Origin: Nitrospira japonica
GTDB lineage: Bacteria; Nitrospirota; Nitrospiria; Nitrospirales; Nitrospiraceae
Length of the DNA: 64,000 bases
Reading direction: 5' to 3'
Assembly (NCBI RefSeq): GCF_900169565.1
Contig: NZ_LT828648.1
Location: 3,632,501-3,696,500 of the forward strand
Below are positions 46,352-54,469 of this stretch, in pieces (position 1 is the stretch's first letter; each line of letters opens with the position of its first letter). The notes below the pieces were generated by a model. It was not told where the DNA came from and did not search any database. It saw only the letters and a list, made by a program, of their open reading frames with translations. The position numbers and the translations under genes were made by a program.

Positions 46352-46388
46352 TTCCCCACCCCGCAGATCCGCCCAACTATTCATGGCG

Positions 46389-47420
46389 CTATCCCACCGT
46401 ATCCGCAACGGGAACTGTACCGGTCAGAATGACCTCACTCCGCGTCCCTTGACTTTGCTTACACGCCTCAACCACCTTCAGAGTTCGTATCCCGTCTTCC
46501 AGTGTGCACGTCTGATCAAAGTTGTTCCCGTCCAAGATATTTAGGAACTCTCGCGCGACACTCAAAAACATGTCGTTCCGCTCGATCGAGAAGTATTCCG
46601 TTTCCCATCTCAACTCCGGCATTCGACTCAGTCGCAACGCATCAGGAGCAAATAGACACTGAATGGTGCCTTCTTCGCCGGTCACGACAATGTGCTGTTC
46701 ATGGGGGCGCCCGAATGAATCCATATGAAACGTGACCAGGACCTGGTCGGCATAGCCTGCCACAATGTCCACGACATCGTCGGCTTCTCTTTCCAGATTT
46801 GATATTTTCCCCGTGCGGGCAAAGATCCTGTCAGGCATCCCGAAGATCCAAAGCATGAGGTCGATGAAATGAATCTGCTCCAACAATACACCGCCATTGA
46901 GATCGTGTTTGGCACTGGAGAGGGCTTGCTCAGCCTGCACCGGATTAACGTGCTTTGCGTGCGCGCTCATCACAAACCGTGCATGTCGCGGGACGCCGAT
47001 TGCTCCCGCGCTAATCAACGTCTTCAACTGGCGAACAGGTGTCCACCACCGGTAAGGATAGTCCAAGAGGAGTTTTCCGCCCTGCTGCAATCGAGTTTGC
47101 AACGGATTGCAACTGTCGACATCGGTGGAAACAGGTTTTTCCACCAACACCGGCAAGTCAAGATCCAGTACAGCCCGAGCTTGCTCTACATGGCACTGCG
47201 TTGGAGAGCATACCGCAACTCCAGTGAACTCTGAGGCACGCGAAAGTGCGTCATTGAGACTTGTGAACTGATGAATGACCGGCACCTCTTTGATGATCTC
47301 TTCCAGTGGATCAGGACGAGTATCCATACACGACACCTGGCATCCCAGCCGATGCAGGTTTCTGGCATGGCGGCGGCCGACCATGCCGCATCCTAAAATC
47401 AGTATGTGGTGAGATTGCAC
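46389..47420 (-). CDS. Gfo/Idh/MocA-family oxidoreductase
   Basis: The protein has 343 residues, GTG start. LILGCGMVGRRHARNLHRLG is the NAD(P)-binding loop, VEKPVSTD the EKP motif with catalytic Lys, and GGVLLEQIHFIDLMLWIFG holds the HxxD/L active-site helix. Such enzymes oxidise or reduce nucleotide sugars (for example UDP-GlcNAc to the 3-keto or uronic form). It sits between an export lipoprotein gene and the tail of a similar one, an unusual place for a sugar enzyme. A 179-bp gap to the upstream gene shows no gene. Confidence 0.9.
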   Translation of the reverse strand: MQSHHILILGCGMVGRRHARNLHRLGCQVSCMDTRPDPLEEIIKEVPVIHQFTSLNDALSRASEFTGVAVCSPTQCHVEQARAVLDLDLPVLVEKPVSTDVDSCNPLQTRLQQGGKLLLDYPYRWWTPVRQLKTLISAGAIGVPRHARFVMSAHAKHVNPVQAEQALSSAKHDLNGGVLLEQIHFIDLMLWIFGMPDRIFARTGKISNLEREADDVVDIVAGYADQVLVTFHMDSFGRPHEQHIVVTGEEGTIQCLFAPDALRLSRMPELRWETEYFSIERNDMFLSVAREFLNILDGNNFDQTCTLEDGIRTLKVVEACKQSQGTRSEVILTGTVPVADTVG

Positions 47421-47599
47421 GGAACGAATCCCTCTCCCATGATTGCTAATACTTTTTTGCTTGGCTGGAGTAATGGAGAATCCTCCGTGTCGGCGGCCCA
47501 GTCATCCGCGCTCCGCGACAATCCGGTTCTGTCAGACAAAACAGGAATTGCGCGCTTCCTCTTGGATCATGTTTGGCCGGTGGTAAGGAGGAGCTGTCT

Positions 47600-48226
47600 C
47601 TATGGAACGACGACCGTGTCGCCTGAGAGCAGGATCATATTGCCGGACTCGATCCTTCCGGCCACTACATCGTCATACCGCACTGGAATATGAATCTCGC
47701 GCAGTTTTTGATCCCCGTTCGACTTCAATCGGACGACCTGCATCTTGTTCTTTTTTGCAAAATCGGTGAATCCACCGGCCAATGAGATCGCCTGTAAGAC
47801 CGTCGCGTAGGATTTTAGCTGATATTTTCCTGGCTTCGTGACTTCACCGACTACAAATACAGCATAGCTATTCAAGTCCTTCACACTGACGGACACGCTG
47901 GGATTGGCGATGAATGGCTTTAGGCGTTCTGTGACGCGCTGCGCCAGAGCATCCGTCGTCAAACCGGCCGCCTGCACCTCACCGATAATCGGCATGGAAA
48001 TGGCGCCATCGGGACGAATTGCCAGAGTCTTCGTCAGTTCTAGATTTTTCCACACGGCAATCTCTACGACATCCTCGGGTCCGAGAAGGAATTGTTGAGG
48101 AGCGTCATACTCTCGCTCCTGAATGGTCGGCTGCGCGCATCCCGGCACTCCTCCAAATGAGGCTGCAACCGCAGCCAGAAGTATTACTGCTCGAAGGCAT
48201 ATTCCTCGTCGAATCATTTCATGCAT
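47600..48226 (-). CDS. Polysaccharide export lipoprotein (OPX/Wza-like) 1
   Basis: The protein has 208 residues with a lipoprotein signal and lipobox GVPGC (Cys30; Pro at -2 is atypical). FLLGPEDVVEIAVWKN starts the Poly_export domain, with RPDGAISMPIIGEVQAAG, and SYAVFVVGEVTKPGKYQL starts the SLBB domain. It forms the outer-membrane/periplasm exit channel for the glycan. Unlike the second OPX gene just upstream, it has no C-terminal extension. Short OPX proteins such as this belong to systems using a separate barrel, which fits the neighbouring outer-membrane barrel gene. Confidence 0.92.
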   Translation of the reverse strand: MHEMIRRGICLRAVILLAAVAASFGGVPGCAQPTIQEREYDAPQQFLLGPEDVVEIAVWKNLELTKTLAIRPDGAISMPIIGEVQAAGLTTDALAQRVTERLKPFIANPSVSVSVKDLNSYAVFVVGEVTKPGKYQLKSYATVLQAISLAGGFTDFAKKNKMQVVRLKSNGDQKLREIHIPVRYDDVVAGRIESGNMILLSGDTVVVP

Positions 48227-48250
48227 AGTGCGAGGAAACCGTCCCGACTG

Positions 48251-49015
48251 TTAGTTAGGCCTCTGCCCCGGAAACACCACCATCGTTTCGCTCGGAACCA
48301 CCACGGTGTCACCTGCCTTCAATTCCAGGTTTTGCCCGATTCCTCCGCGCAGCACGATGTCGTCGTAACTGGCGCTCAGTGTTCTTGTACCGTTACCGTT
48401 CTCATCGAATCTGAAAATCACCACTTGGTTTCGTGCTGCAACCGGGGTAAATCCCCCGGCGATCGTGATCCCCTGGAGTAAAGTGGTCTTACTCTTGAGT
48501 GGGTACTTTCCCGGCTTTAGGACCTCGCCAAGAAGAAATACGTTATAGCTGTTCACCTCTTTCACGCTAATGGCCACCACCGGATTTTGGACATACTCCT
48601 TCAGCTTCTTGGTCAACTCATCGCCTAGTTGCGACGGCGTCTTTCCGATGACCACGATGTCACGAACGACAGGCAGAGAAATTCTCCCATCAGGTCGAAC
48701 TTGCACGACCCTCGAAAGGTCTGGATTCCTCCACACACTGATTTCCAGAATGTCTTCGGCTCCGATCAGATAGTCGCCGGTCACAGCGTTGAACAGCTTT
48801 TCTGCCGCATCCACAGCAGATCGGGTCCCGTCCGCGTAGGCCGGACTCTCCACTTTTTCGATACTGACCGGCGATACATGCAGCACCGATGCATCGGTTC
48901 CCATTTTTGCGGTCGGAACCGATGACGCCGTCCCTGACTGCGCGTTTCCGGAAACGGCTGCCGAGCATATAACGACTGCCAGACCCATCGATACGGCGGT
49001 GTAAAGATGCGTCAT
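48251..49015 (-). CDS. Polysaccharide export protein (OPX/Wza-like) 2
   Basis: The protein has 254 residues from the ATG preceded by AGAGG. It has a Sec signal without lipobox (VICSAAVSGNAQ). YLIGAEDILEISVWRN and RPDGRISLPVVRDIVVIG are the Poly_export part; SYNVFLLGEVLKPGKYPL the SLBB part; the end is AGDTVVVPSETMVVFPGQRPN. It is about 50% identical to OPX 1 in the core. Having two OPX genes in tandem suggests a mixed ring or alternative channels. It lies 22 bp after the NusG-like gene. Confidence 0.9.
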   Translation of the reverse strand: MTHLYTAVSMGLAVVICSAAVSGNAQSGTASSVPTAKMGTDASVLHVSPVSIEKVESPAYADGTRSAVDAAEKLFNAVTGDYLIGAEDILEISVWRNPDLSRVVQVRPDGRISLPVVRDIVVIGKTPSQLGDELTKKLKEYVQNPVVAISVKEVNSYNVFLLGEVLKPGKYPLKSKTTLLQGITIAGGFTPVAARNQVVIFRFDENGNGTRTLSASYDDIVLRGGIGQNLELKAGDTVVVPSETMVVFPGQRPN

Positions 49016-49037
49016 AATGCCTCTGAGATTGTTAAGG

Positions 49038-49673
49038 TCACAATTGATGCGACCCGAAACGTTCGTTGTACCGGTCCGGGCTCCTGTCTCTGGATAGACC
49101 ACTATAGTGGTAAGGCTGGTGTTGATTGGATTCAGGAAGAACATCACCCGTACTGACAGGAACGATGCATGACGCATCAATCTCGACCGCCACCGCTTGC
49201 TGAATCAGACTGATGCTGATCACGATCCGACAATGCTTATCTTGTCGGACGACGCGTCCTTTCACTCCTTGAAAGGGACCACTGACAACCTCCACGAGCA
49301 TTCCCTCCTTCAGAAATGGATGGACGGCGTACTGGTATTGCGCGCGATTGTTCATTACGATCATCAGTGATTCGATTTCAGGAGCGGGAATCGATTCGGG
49401 ACGGCCATTGCGGCCAATTATGCGGACTACACCTGTGGTCTGAAGGACCGGCAGGCGGGCGTCCAATGAAAACCTCGCAAAGCAGTACCCACTGAACAAA
49501 GGAAACTCGATCTTTTTCTTCCTATCCGTCCACTGTCGTAGCCGCGTCATCAAAGGCAGGAAATTTTCGATGTCCCGCCTGAGCAGTTCATCGCGCACGA
49601 CTTTCTCATGGCGTGATCTTGTCTGGAGCGCGAACCAGCGTCGGTCATCCACTTGCTCCGCCTCACTTTGCAT
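49038..49673 (-). CDS. NusG/RfaH/UpxY-family transcription elongation factor
   Basis: The protein has 211 residues. WFALQTRSRHEKVVRDEL begins the NGN domain, FPLFSGYCFARF is its RNA-polymerase-facing strand, and LVEVVSGPFQGVKGRVVR is the KOW motif. A 25-residue tail follows. It is the first gene of the long minus-strand locus, the standard place for operon-specific antiterminators (RfaH, UpxY, LoaP). It probably travels with RNA polymerase to prevent early stops over the 49-kb locus. GGAGGG precedes the ATG; an adjoining GTG is also possible. Confidence 0.9.
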   Translation of the reverse strand: MQSEAEQVDDRRWFALQTRSRHEKVVRDELLRRDIENFLPLMTRLRQWTDRKKKIEFPLFSGYCFARFSLDARLPVLQTTGVVRIIGRNGRPESIPAPEIESLMIVMNNRAQYQYAVHPFLKEGMLVEVVSGPFQGVKGRVVRQDKHCRIVISISLIQQAVAVEIDASCIVPVSTGDVLPESNQHQPYHYSGLSRDRSPDRYNERFGSHQL

Positions 49674-49712
49674 CACGCTCCCTCCATTCTCCCATCGCCC
49701 TCTCAGCGCTTC

Positions 49713-49744
49713 GCCCTTTCGGCCCCATCACGCGTTCGAAGGGC
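49713..49744 (-). promoter_or_regulatory. Imperfect leader stem-loop before the NusG-like gene
   Basis: GCCCTTTCG (49713-49721) pairs with CGAAGGGC (49737-49744) apart from one bulged base, leaving a 15-nt loop. It lies about 40 nt before the ATG on the presumed transcript, where a hairpin could serve as a loading site for an operon-specific elongation factor or control translation. Confidence 0.3.
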
Positions 49745-49852
49745 CTAACCATTGACCGCGGGCGGATTGTGCAGGAGATCGACCGGTTTGACATCGGACT
49801 GTTGTGCTTCTACTTTGGAACCCTTCGTTAGATAATTGTTCCAGGATGATCT

Positions 49853-49880
49853 AGGGGCCTCTCACACAAGAGTGCCCCCT
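49853..49880 (-). promoter_or_regulatory. Stem-loop in the upstream control region
   Basis: AGGGGCCTCT and AGAGTGCCCCCT pair over 10 positions with two one-base bulges and a short loop (CACACA). It lacks a T-run on either strand, so a simple terminator is unlikely; an attenuator-like leader structure about 180 nt before the NusG-like start is possible. Confidence 0.3.
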
Positions 49881-50042
49881 AAGATCAACTCCTAGTGGTT
49901 CCATTCCCCTGGACGGCCATATGTCATTCAGGTGGAATTGCCGCAAAGTTCTGTCGGATCAGCCCAAACAGAAGCCGCAGAGCACTTCTGTGCTGCGTAG
50001 TTCCCATTAGCTCGAAAGAGTCCCTTTCATTCAGCGGCCGAG

Positions 50043-50074
50043 TTTGACATAAGGATACCTGTCATTCTGTCAAA
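50043..50074. promoter_or_regulatory. Inverted TTTGACA pair (candidate operator or facing -35 boxes)
   Basis: TTTGACA (50043-50049) and TGTCAAA (50068-50074) are perfect 7-bp inverted repeats separated by 18 bp. Each contains TTGACA, the -35 consensus, one for each strand, but no good -10 box follows at 16-18 bp on either side. It may be a dimer-binding site for a regulator; the adjacent LuxR-type regulator is a natural candidate. Confidence 0.4.
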
Positions 50075-50367
50075 GCGGCTACTGGCAATGATTATCTGGA
50101 TTCACGCGATTTAGTAGTTGATAAAACCCGCATCAGATGTCGATTTGCACCGTGTCAAAAAAACATGAAGACAGGGCCGTTTGTCGTGGCCAGGAACATG
50201 TGGACGAGGGCTTTTTGTCCAGTGTGAAACGGGGCGATGCGGATCAGAGTCACCAGACAGCGCTGACACGAACATGTTGTCCTCCGTCTCTCGAGCAATT
50301 CTGGTTCAATTCCATTAATACATATGCCTAAGGGCGTCATATATAACTTGTTAGGTGAGGGAGTGAG

Positions 50368-51072
50368 ATGACTCAGATCAGCAAGGGCGTCCTCGTGAAG
50401 GCGCTAATACTCAGCGACAATCACATCACGCGCTCAGGATTACGGCGGATTCTGGAATCGCATACAGGATTTCAAGTGTTGGGGGAAGGCAGCGTGGGGA
50501 GCACCAATATCGTTGAATCTCTCGTCCGCCAGCATCCTGAGGTGATTCTCCTCGACCTTGATCCCAATGGCATCGATGCCCTCGGGTTCCTTCGCAATCT
50601 GGAACGACTCACCCGTTCTTCCTCCGTGATCATCTTATGCGACCTGGGAAATGATGAACTGGCGCGCAAGGCATTGGCGCTGGGCGCTGCAGGTATCGTG
50701 CTGAAAATGCAGCCTCCGTCTGCCTTGATCGCAGTTATTCAAAGTCTCAGCGGTTCTGGCAAAGAGGACTTCGAGAGCAGAAGACCGGTCAAGCAGACCG
50801 ATGCGGTAGGGTCAACGGGACCAACTCATCATGCATCGCATACTGTGGACAGGATCGGAAGTCTGACGACCAGGGAGCGAGAAATCATTCGCCTGATCGC
50901 CGCAGGGCTCAAGAACAAGGAGGTCGCAAGTCGGCTCCGGATCAGTGACATCACCGTTCGTCACCACCTGACCAGTATCTTCAGCAAGCTCGACGTCTCA
51001 GATCGACAAAAACTATTGATCCTCGCCCATGAGCATGGTCTCGTCGAACTGGCTCTCAGTCAGAATGCTTAG
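50368..51072 (+). CDS. NarL/LuxR-type response regulator with atypical receiver
   Basis: The protein has 234 residues. The receiver has D17, the phospho-acceptor candidate D63 in VILLDLDPNG and K113 in AAGIVLKMQP. The acidic pair is only SD, and the conserved Thr/Ser (position 91) is Cys, so phosphorylation may be weak or absent. The C-terminal LTTREREIIRLIAAGLKNKEVA is a canonical LuxR helix-turn-helix. AGGTGAGGGAG precedes the ATG. No sensor kinase is next to it. Its divergent position makes it the best local candidate to control the glycan locus. Confidence 0.9.
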   Translation: MTQISKGVLVKALILSDNHITRSGLRRILESHTGFQVLGEGSVGSTNIVESLVRQHPEVILLDLDPNGIDALGFLRNLERLTRSSSVIILCDLGNDELARKALALGAAGIVLKMQPPSALIAVIQSLSGSGKEDFESRRPVKQTDAVGSTGPTHHASHTVDRIGSLTTREREIIRLIAAGLKNKEVASRLRISDITVRHHLTSIFSKLDVSDRQKLLILAHEHGLVELALSQNA

Positions 51073-51234
51073 CCTTTGAGACTTCCTATTTCCAAACTCT
51101 CTTCATATGCTCTTCAACGAGATTAGGATCGCACCAATACCTGAGCGACCCACTGCCTGTCGATCCCTCCCCCCTTGCGCTGAATCGTTCCGCCTGCTTC
51201 AATAGCATAGGGTTTTCCACGCGGCGAGGCGGCC

Positions 51235-51438
51235 ATGCTCAACCAGCCATCAGAATTTAAGCAGGGCCCCAAGGTGTGGATTCTCGCCTTTCTCCTATTG
51301 GCGCTGCTGATCGCTGCCTACGTCGTGTTTGAAGACTGGATTTCTGGACCGAGCTACCCGCCGCGCAGTCCAGTCGTGCCTATCCCACGCCAGCATCCGA
51401 ATGAACCGGCACCGCCAGCCCCCTCGACATTGCCATAA
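51235..51438 (+). CDS. Small single-helix protein with proline-rich tail
   Basis: The protein has 67 residues. After a short polar N-terminus, VWILAFLLLALLIAAYVVF is one clear membrane helix, followed by a Pro-rich, probably periplasmic tail. GCGAGGCGGCC precedes the ATG. No family recognised. The 162-bp gap upstream and the 298-bp gap downstream show no further gene; the latter has only a small AGAAAC/GTTTCT stem at 51680-51695. Confidence 0.5.
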   Translation: MLNQPSEFKQGPKVWILAFLLLALLIAAYVVFEDWISGPSYPPRSPVVPIPRQHPNEPAPPAPSTLP

Positions 51439-51736
51439 TAAAGCGGAATGGTGCAGGATACTCTCATCGACAGGGGTTTCTCCGAGTGGGACCTCCTCCT
51501 AGGGTGGTTTATGGTTGAATGAGGCTATGCTGGGCGCTCTATCGAAGCAATTGATTGAAAACTCTCCATGCCGTCCACTCCCACTCCCGCAATATCCTGC
51601 ACCCTTCCTGCTGCATCAGCGCCTTGCTAGAACGACAACACCGATTCTCAGGGGAAACTTCTGCCGAGATGGGCACGGTAGAAACAAGCGTTTCTTTGAG
51701 CCGGTTACTGCAGAGCAAATGCTGTAAGGAGCGGCG

Positions 51737-52705
51737 GTGCGTTCGGCATGGCGCGTCATTAGGCAAACCACGGCATTCCTTTCGTTAAGCATGGGTCTTC
51801 TACCTGCTGCGTGGGCAGAACCCGTCGCACCGAGTGTGCACTGGGGCGCAATCGCGTACCCCGATCAGGAACAAACGCTCGTCGCAGGCATGACGTTCAA
51901 TCGCTTCACCGAGTTCAACGGGAAGGGCGAACGATTCAATGCCATACAAGAGTCTGCCGGACTCAATTTCGCCACGGTCAGTTGGACCGAACGTCTCAAG
52001 AAATTCCCGGGTTGGAGCACCAACCTGACGGTCGGGGCAGGGCCAACCCAGGCGAATCCGACGCTGTACTTGCAGAATGACGTCACGCACCAACTGTTCG
52101 GGAATTCATCGGTCCCGGTCACGAAAGAACGAGAAGCGACTGATTTCATGGTCAACGGAACGCTCACGCGATGGGCCAAGCTCTTTGGGGAACGCGAGGT
52201 CGGTTTTATGAGTCTCGGATTTGCCGCGGGGTCACTCTACCAGGAAGCCTTCGCCCAGATGGGACTACGCCGCCTCTCGCTCGCCGAGGCGCTGGAGCCG
52301 GTCGTGGGAACCAGCACATTCTTGCGGGGATTCTCTCAGTTCGTCCGATTTTCCGGTATGGGACGATACGGCCAGCTTTTCGGTGGTGCAGCCTTCCGCG
52401 ATGCCACGGTCGCCGCTCAAAACTACCTCGGGCAGGTTTCGATGTCGATCGCCTCCTATGGCGACAGTGACGAGATGCCTCCCCGATGGGAATTGGAGTT
52501 CGCCTTCACGATCGATTCAGGTTTGTTCGCCGATCCCAGTGGACACTCAATCGAGAGGCGATTGGGATCGGTAGCGCTCCGTTTCCCGTATGGATTCCTG
52601 GAAACGTGGAACGATGGGATAGGAGGGACTGACAGCGGGCCTACCTTCGGTTTTCAGATCATGATCGATCTGCGCAGGATCTACAAACAGGTGACGGCGC
52701 CTTAA
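51737..52705 (+). CDS. Exported outer-membrane-type protein, hypothetical
   Basis: The protein has 322 residues with a GTG start placed 5 nt after AAGGAG. Signal peptide ends AAWA before EPVAPS. The mature part alternates aromatic and polar residues (HWGAIAYPDQEQTLVAGMTF; WSTNLTVGAGPTQ; FGFQIMIDLRRIYKQ), consistent with a beta-barrel of 10-12 strands, with a possible catalytic-looking but unproven SFGDS-like stretch absent. I cannot name the family. It is transcribed away from the glycan locus and may be independent of it. Confidence 0.72.
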   Translation: MRSAWRVIRQTTAFLSLSMGLLPAAWAEPVAPSVHWGAIAYPDQEQTLVAGMTFNRFTEFNGKGERFNAIQESAGLNFATVSWTERLKKFPGWSTNLTVGAGPTQANPTLYLQNDVTHQLFGNSSVPVTKEREATDFMVNGTLTRWAKLFGEREVGFMSLGFAAGSLYQEAFAQMGLRRLSLAEALEPVVGTSTFLRGFSQFVRFSGMGRYGQLFGGAAFRDATVAAQNYLGQVSMSIASYGDSDEMPPRWELEFAFTIDSGLFADPSGHSIERRLGSVALRFPYGFLETWNDGIGGTDSGPTFGFQIMIDLRRIYKQVTAP

Positions 52706-52783
52706 GAATCCAGCGTCCGTTCTAGCAACAGGCGACGATCGTCTCCGAGTGAGCTGCAGGCTCAGGTTGGAGTCTGCCCAGAA

Positions 52784-53506
52784 TCAATAGCAGTCGGTAC
52801 GAACCGCTCCGCCGACCACGGTGCTCGTGCAGGAGACGGGAGGAGACAGCGGCGCGACCGGCATGCCCAATCCAGGCTGAACCGGCTTCACCACCACGGG
52901 ATGCTTGGAGACCGACAGTGACACGGACGGTTGCGCCTGCCCGCTTTCCCCGGCCAGCCCCACGAGGGAAAACTCGCGTTCACGCGGGCGCTGCTGTTCG
53001 GCCGCGCGAGCTTGCTCCCTGGCTTCAATGCGCGCTACGGCTCGTTTCGCGCGAACTTCCGGCTGTTCGCTCGCAACCTCGTCAGGGTGACTGAGCCGGA
53101 GGAGTTCCGCTTCGATCCCGTCGAGACAGCGGCGAGCACTTTCCGGATAAGGCGCTCGTTGACAGGCTGCGGTTCTGATCCCTCTCAGCCATGCTTCGTG
53201 GTCGGGCCTCGTCCACAGCCGGCGGAGTTCATCGGCCCCCTTCGCTCGGGCCAGCTCGATACGGAAATTGTCATCGCGCGTCAAATGATCCCCGCGAAGT
53301 TTGGCGAGGGTACCGTCAAGCGCGAGCGCGCATCCCTTCCGGCTCTCTGGTCCCGGCAGCCGATCGCAGCTTTCCTTCATGGGGCCGCGAAGCCAGGCCC
53401 GCGTTGCAGCAACATCCTGCACATTGCGTTCTGCAGGCGTAGGCGTAACCCCTGTGCATCCGGTGATGACAGCGAACCCGAGGACAATGCCGATGCCTCG
53501 TCTCAT
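52784..53506 (-). CDS. Lipoprotein, hypothetical
   Basis: The protein has 240 residues. The chosen ATG has AAGGAGGGAA immediately upstream, and the lipobox VITGC (Cys16) follows a hydrophobic stretch (GIGIVLGFAVITGC); an open frame further upstream is ignored. The mature part is charged, with repeats of Arg/Glu (RAKRAVARIEAREQARAAEQQ, likely coiled coil), and a Pro-rich end. Four Cys in C-x-n-C spacing (ESC...KGC; TAC...RRC) resemble a duplicated LysM-unrelated helical hairpin. No function recognised. Confidence 0.75.
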   Translation of the reverse strand: MRRGIGIVLGFAVITGCTGVTPTPAERNVQDVAATRAWLRGPMKESCDRLPGPESRKGCALALDGTLAKLRGDHLTRDDNFRIELARAKGADELRRLWTRPDHEAWLRGIRTAACQRAPYPESARRCLDGIEAELLRLSHPDEVASEQPEVRAKRAVARIEAREQARAAEQQRPREREFSLVGLAGESGQAQPSVSLSVSKHPVVVKPVQPGLGMPVAPLSPPVSCTSTVVGGAVRTDCY

Positions 53507-53642
53507 GCTGTTCCCTCCTTCAGTGCAGACAGGACCAGGCGCGAACTGGCCCATCTTACCCTTGATGCACAGGGATTGCGAGTCGTAATGTACCGACGAA
53601 AGATACTGTGCGTTGGAAGAACTGCTTTTTACGTCAGGAAGA

Positions 53643-54446
53643 TTACTGTTTCGGAAGACGCTGCAGCACGTGCGCCGCGATGGCAACCGTGGAGGCGACA
53701 TTGAGCGACTCCATGTCTCGGCTCAACGGGATGGTCACACGGCGAATGGCGAGTCTCTTCGTGTGCTCGGACAGTCCCTGTCCCTCGCTGCCCACGGCGA
53801 GAAGCAGACGCGGTGGCACATGTTCGATTTTTTCCAACTCCACGACGCCGGGGCCGCCGACCTCGGCGGAGAACAGACAACAGCCCCGACGCGTCAATGG
53901 GATCACCGAATCAGTCATGAATACCGGAAGGCACAAGAGCCCTCCGCTCGTCGCCCGGACGACCTTCGGATGAAACCGATCGGCCGAATCGGGCGTCAAC
54001 CACAAGGCGCTCACACCGAGAGCCGCGGCGGTCCGAATGATCGTGCCGACGTTCAGCGGATCCTGAATGCCCTCTCCGTAAATGCCGAACAACGTCGGAC
54101 GGTCCATCACCTCTGCTTCATTCCACTCGGGCTGGCGCGCGACCGCCAGAATTCCTTGAGCCGTATCGAGGTTGGAGATTCCGGCAAAGAGGCTTTCGGA
54201 ACAGGTGTAGGACGGGCAGGCGGCGGCAAGGCGGACTCGGAGATCGCGGGGCTCTTCTCCGTCACGATACGCCGGTGTCGTGACGACGAAGCGGACGAGG
54301 GACGGATGATGGGCAAGGAGATCCCGAACCGCCTTGGCACCTTCGATCACGAAGGTGCCGTCGGTTTCTCGAGCACGTTTGTCCCGGATGAGCTCTCGAA
54401 TGTGCGCGGTCTGCGCTCGGGTCAGTGGAGGGATGACGGAGGACAC
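53643..54446 (-). CDS. TrmH/SpoU-family RNA 2'-O-methyltransferase
   Basis: The protein has about 267 residues with the SPOUT-fold motifs GIQDPLNVGTIIRTAAALG (motif 1), LAVGSEGQGLS (motif 2) and IPLSRDMESLNVASTVAIAAHV (motif 3). The N-terminal domain (LIRDKRARETDGTFVIEG) is the substrate-binding part common to RlmB-like enzymes. It methylates a ribose in rRNA or tRNA. The start is uncertain: I put it at the GTG just after the neighbouring gene, although the frame stays open for a further 64 codons inside that gene. Confidence 0.88.
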   Translation of the reverse strand: MSSVIPPLTRAQTAHIRELIRDKRARETDGTFVIEGAKAVRDLLAHHPSLVRFVVTTPAYRDGEEPRDLRVRLAAACPSYTCSESLFAGISNLDTAQGILAVARQPEWNEAEVMDRPTLFGIYGEGIQDPLNVGTIIRTAAALGVSALWLTPDSADRFHPKVVRATSGGLLCLPVFMTDSVIPLTRRGCCLFSAEVGGPGVVELEKIEHVPPRLLLAVGSEGQGLSEHTKRLAIRRVTIPLSRDMESLNVASTVAIAAHVLQRLPKQ

Positions 54447-54469
54447 CCGACCTGGCCGTAGGCGTGCGC

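Larger units (their letters stand above)
49674..50367. promoter_or_regulatory. Long divergent control region (about 690 bp)
   Basis: No convincing gene lies here. The region separates the minus-strand glycan locus from a divergent response-regulator gene. It contains four TTTGACA heptamers (plus strand 49787 and 50043; minus strand 50068-50074 and 50153-50159), two stem-loops in the presumed leader of the NusG-like gene, and an AT-rich tract before the regulator start. No ops/JUMPstart sequence was seen. Promoters for both directions must be here. Confidence 0.6.

Noticed and set aside
49674-50000. Search for an ops/JUMPstart element in the leader of the NusG-like gene
   Set aside because: GCGGTCAATGG occurs but does not match the ops consensus; I do not call it.
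51515-51727. 70-residue plus-strand frame between the small membrane protein and the barrel gene
   Set aside because: No ribosome-binding site, unusual composition and no recognisable feature; treated as non-coding.
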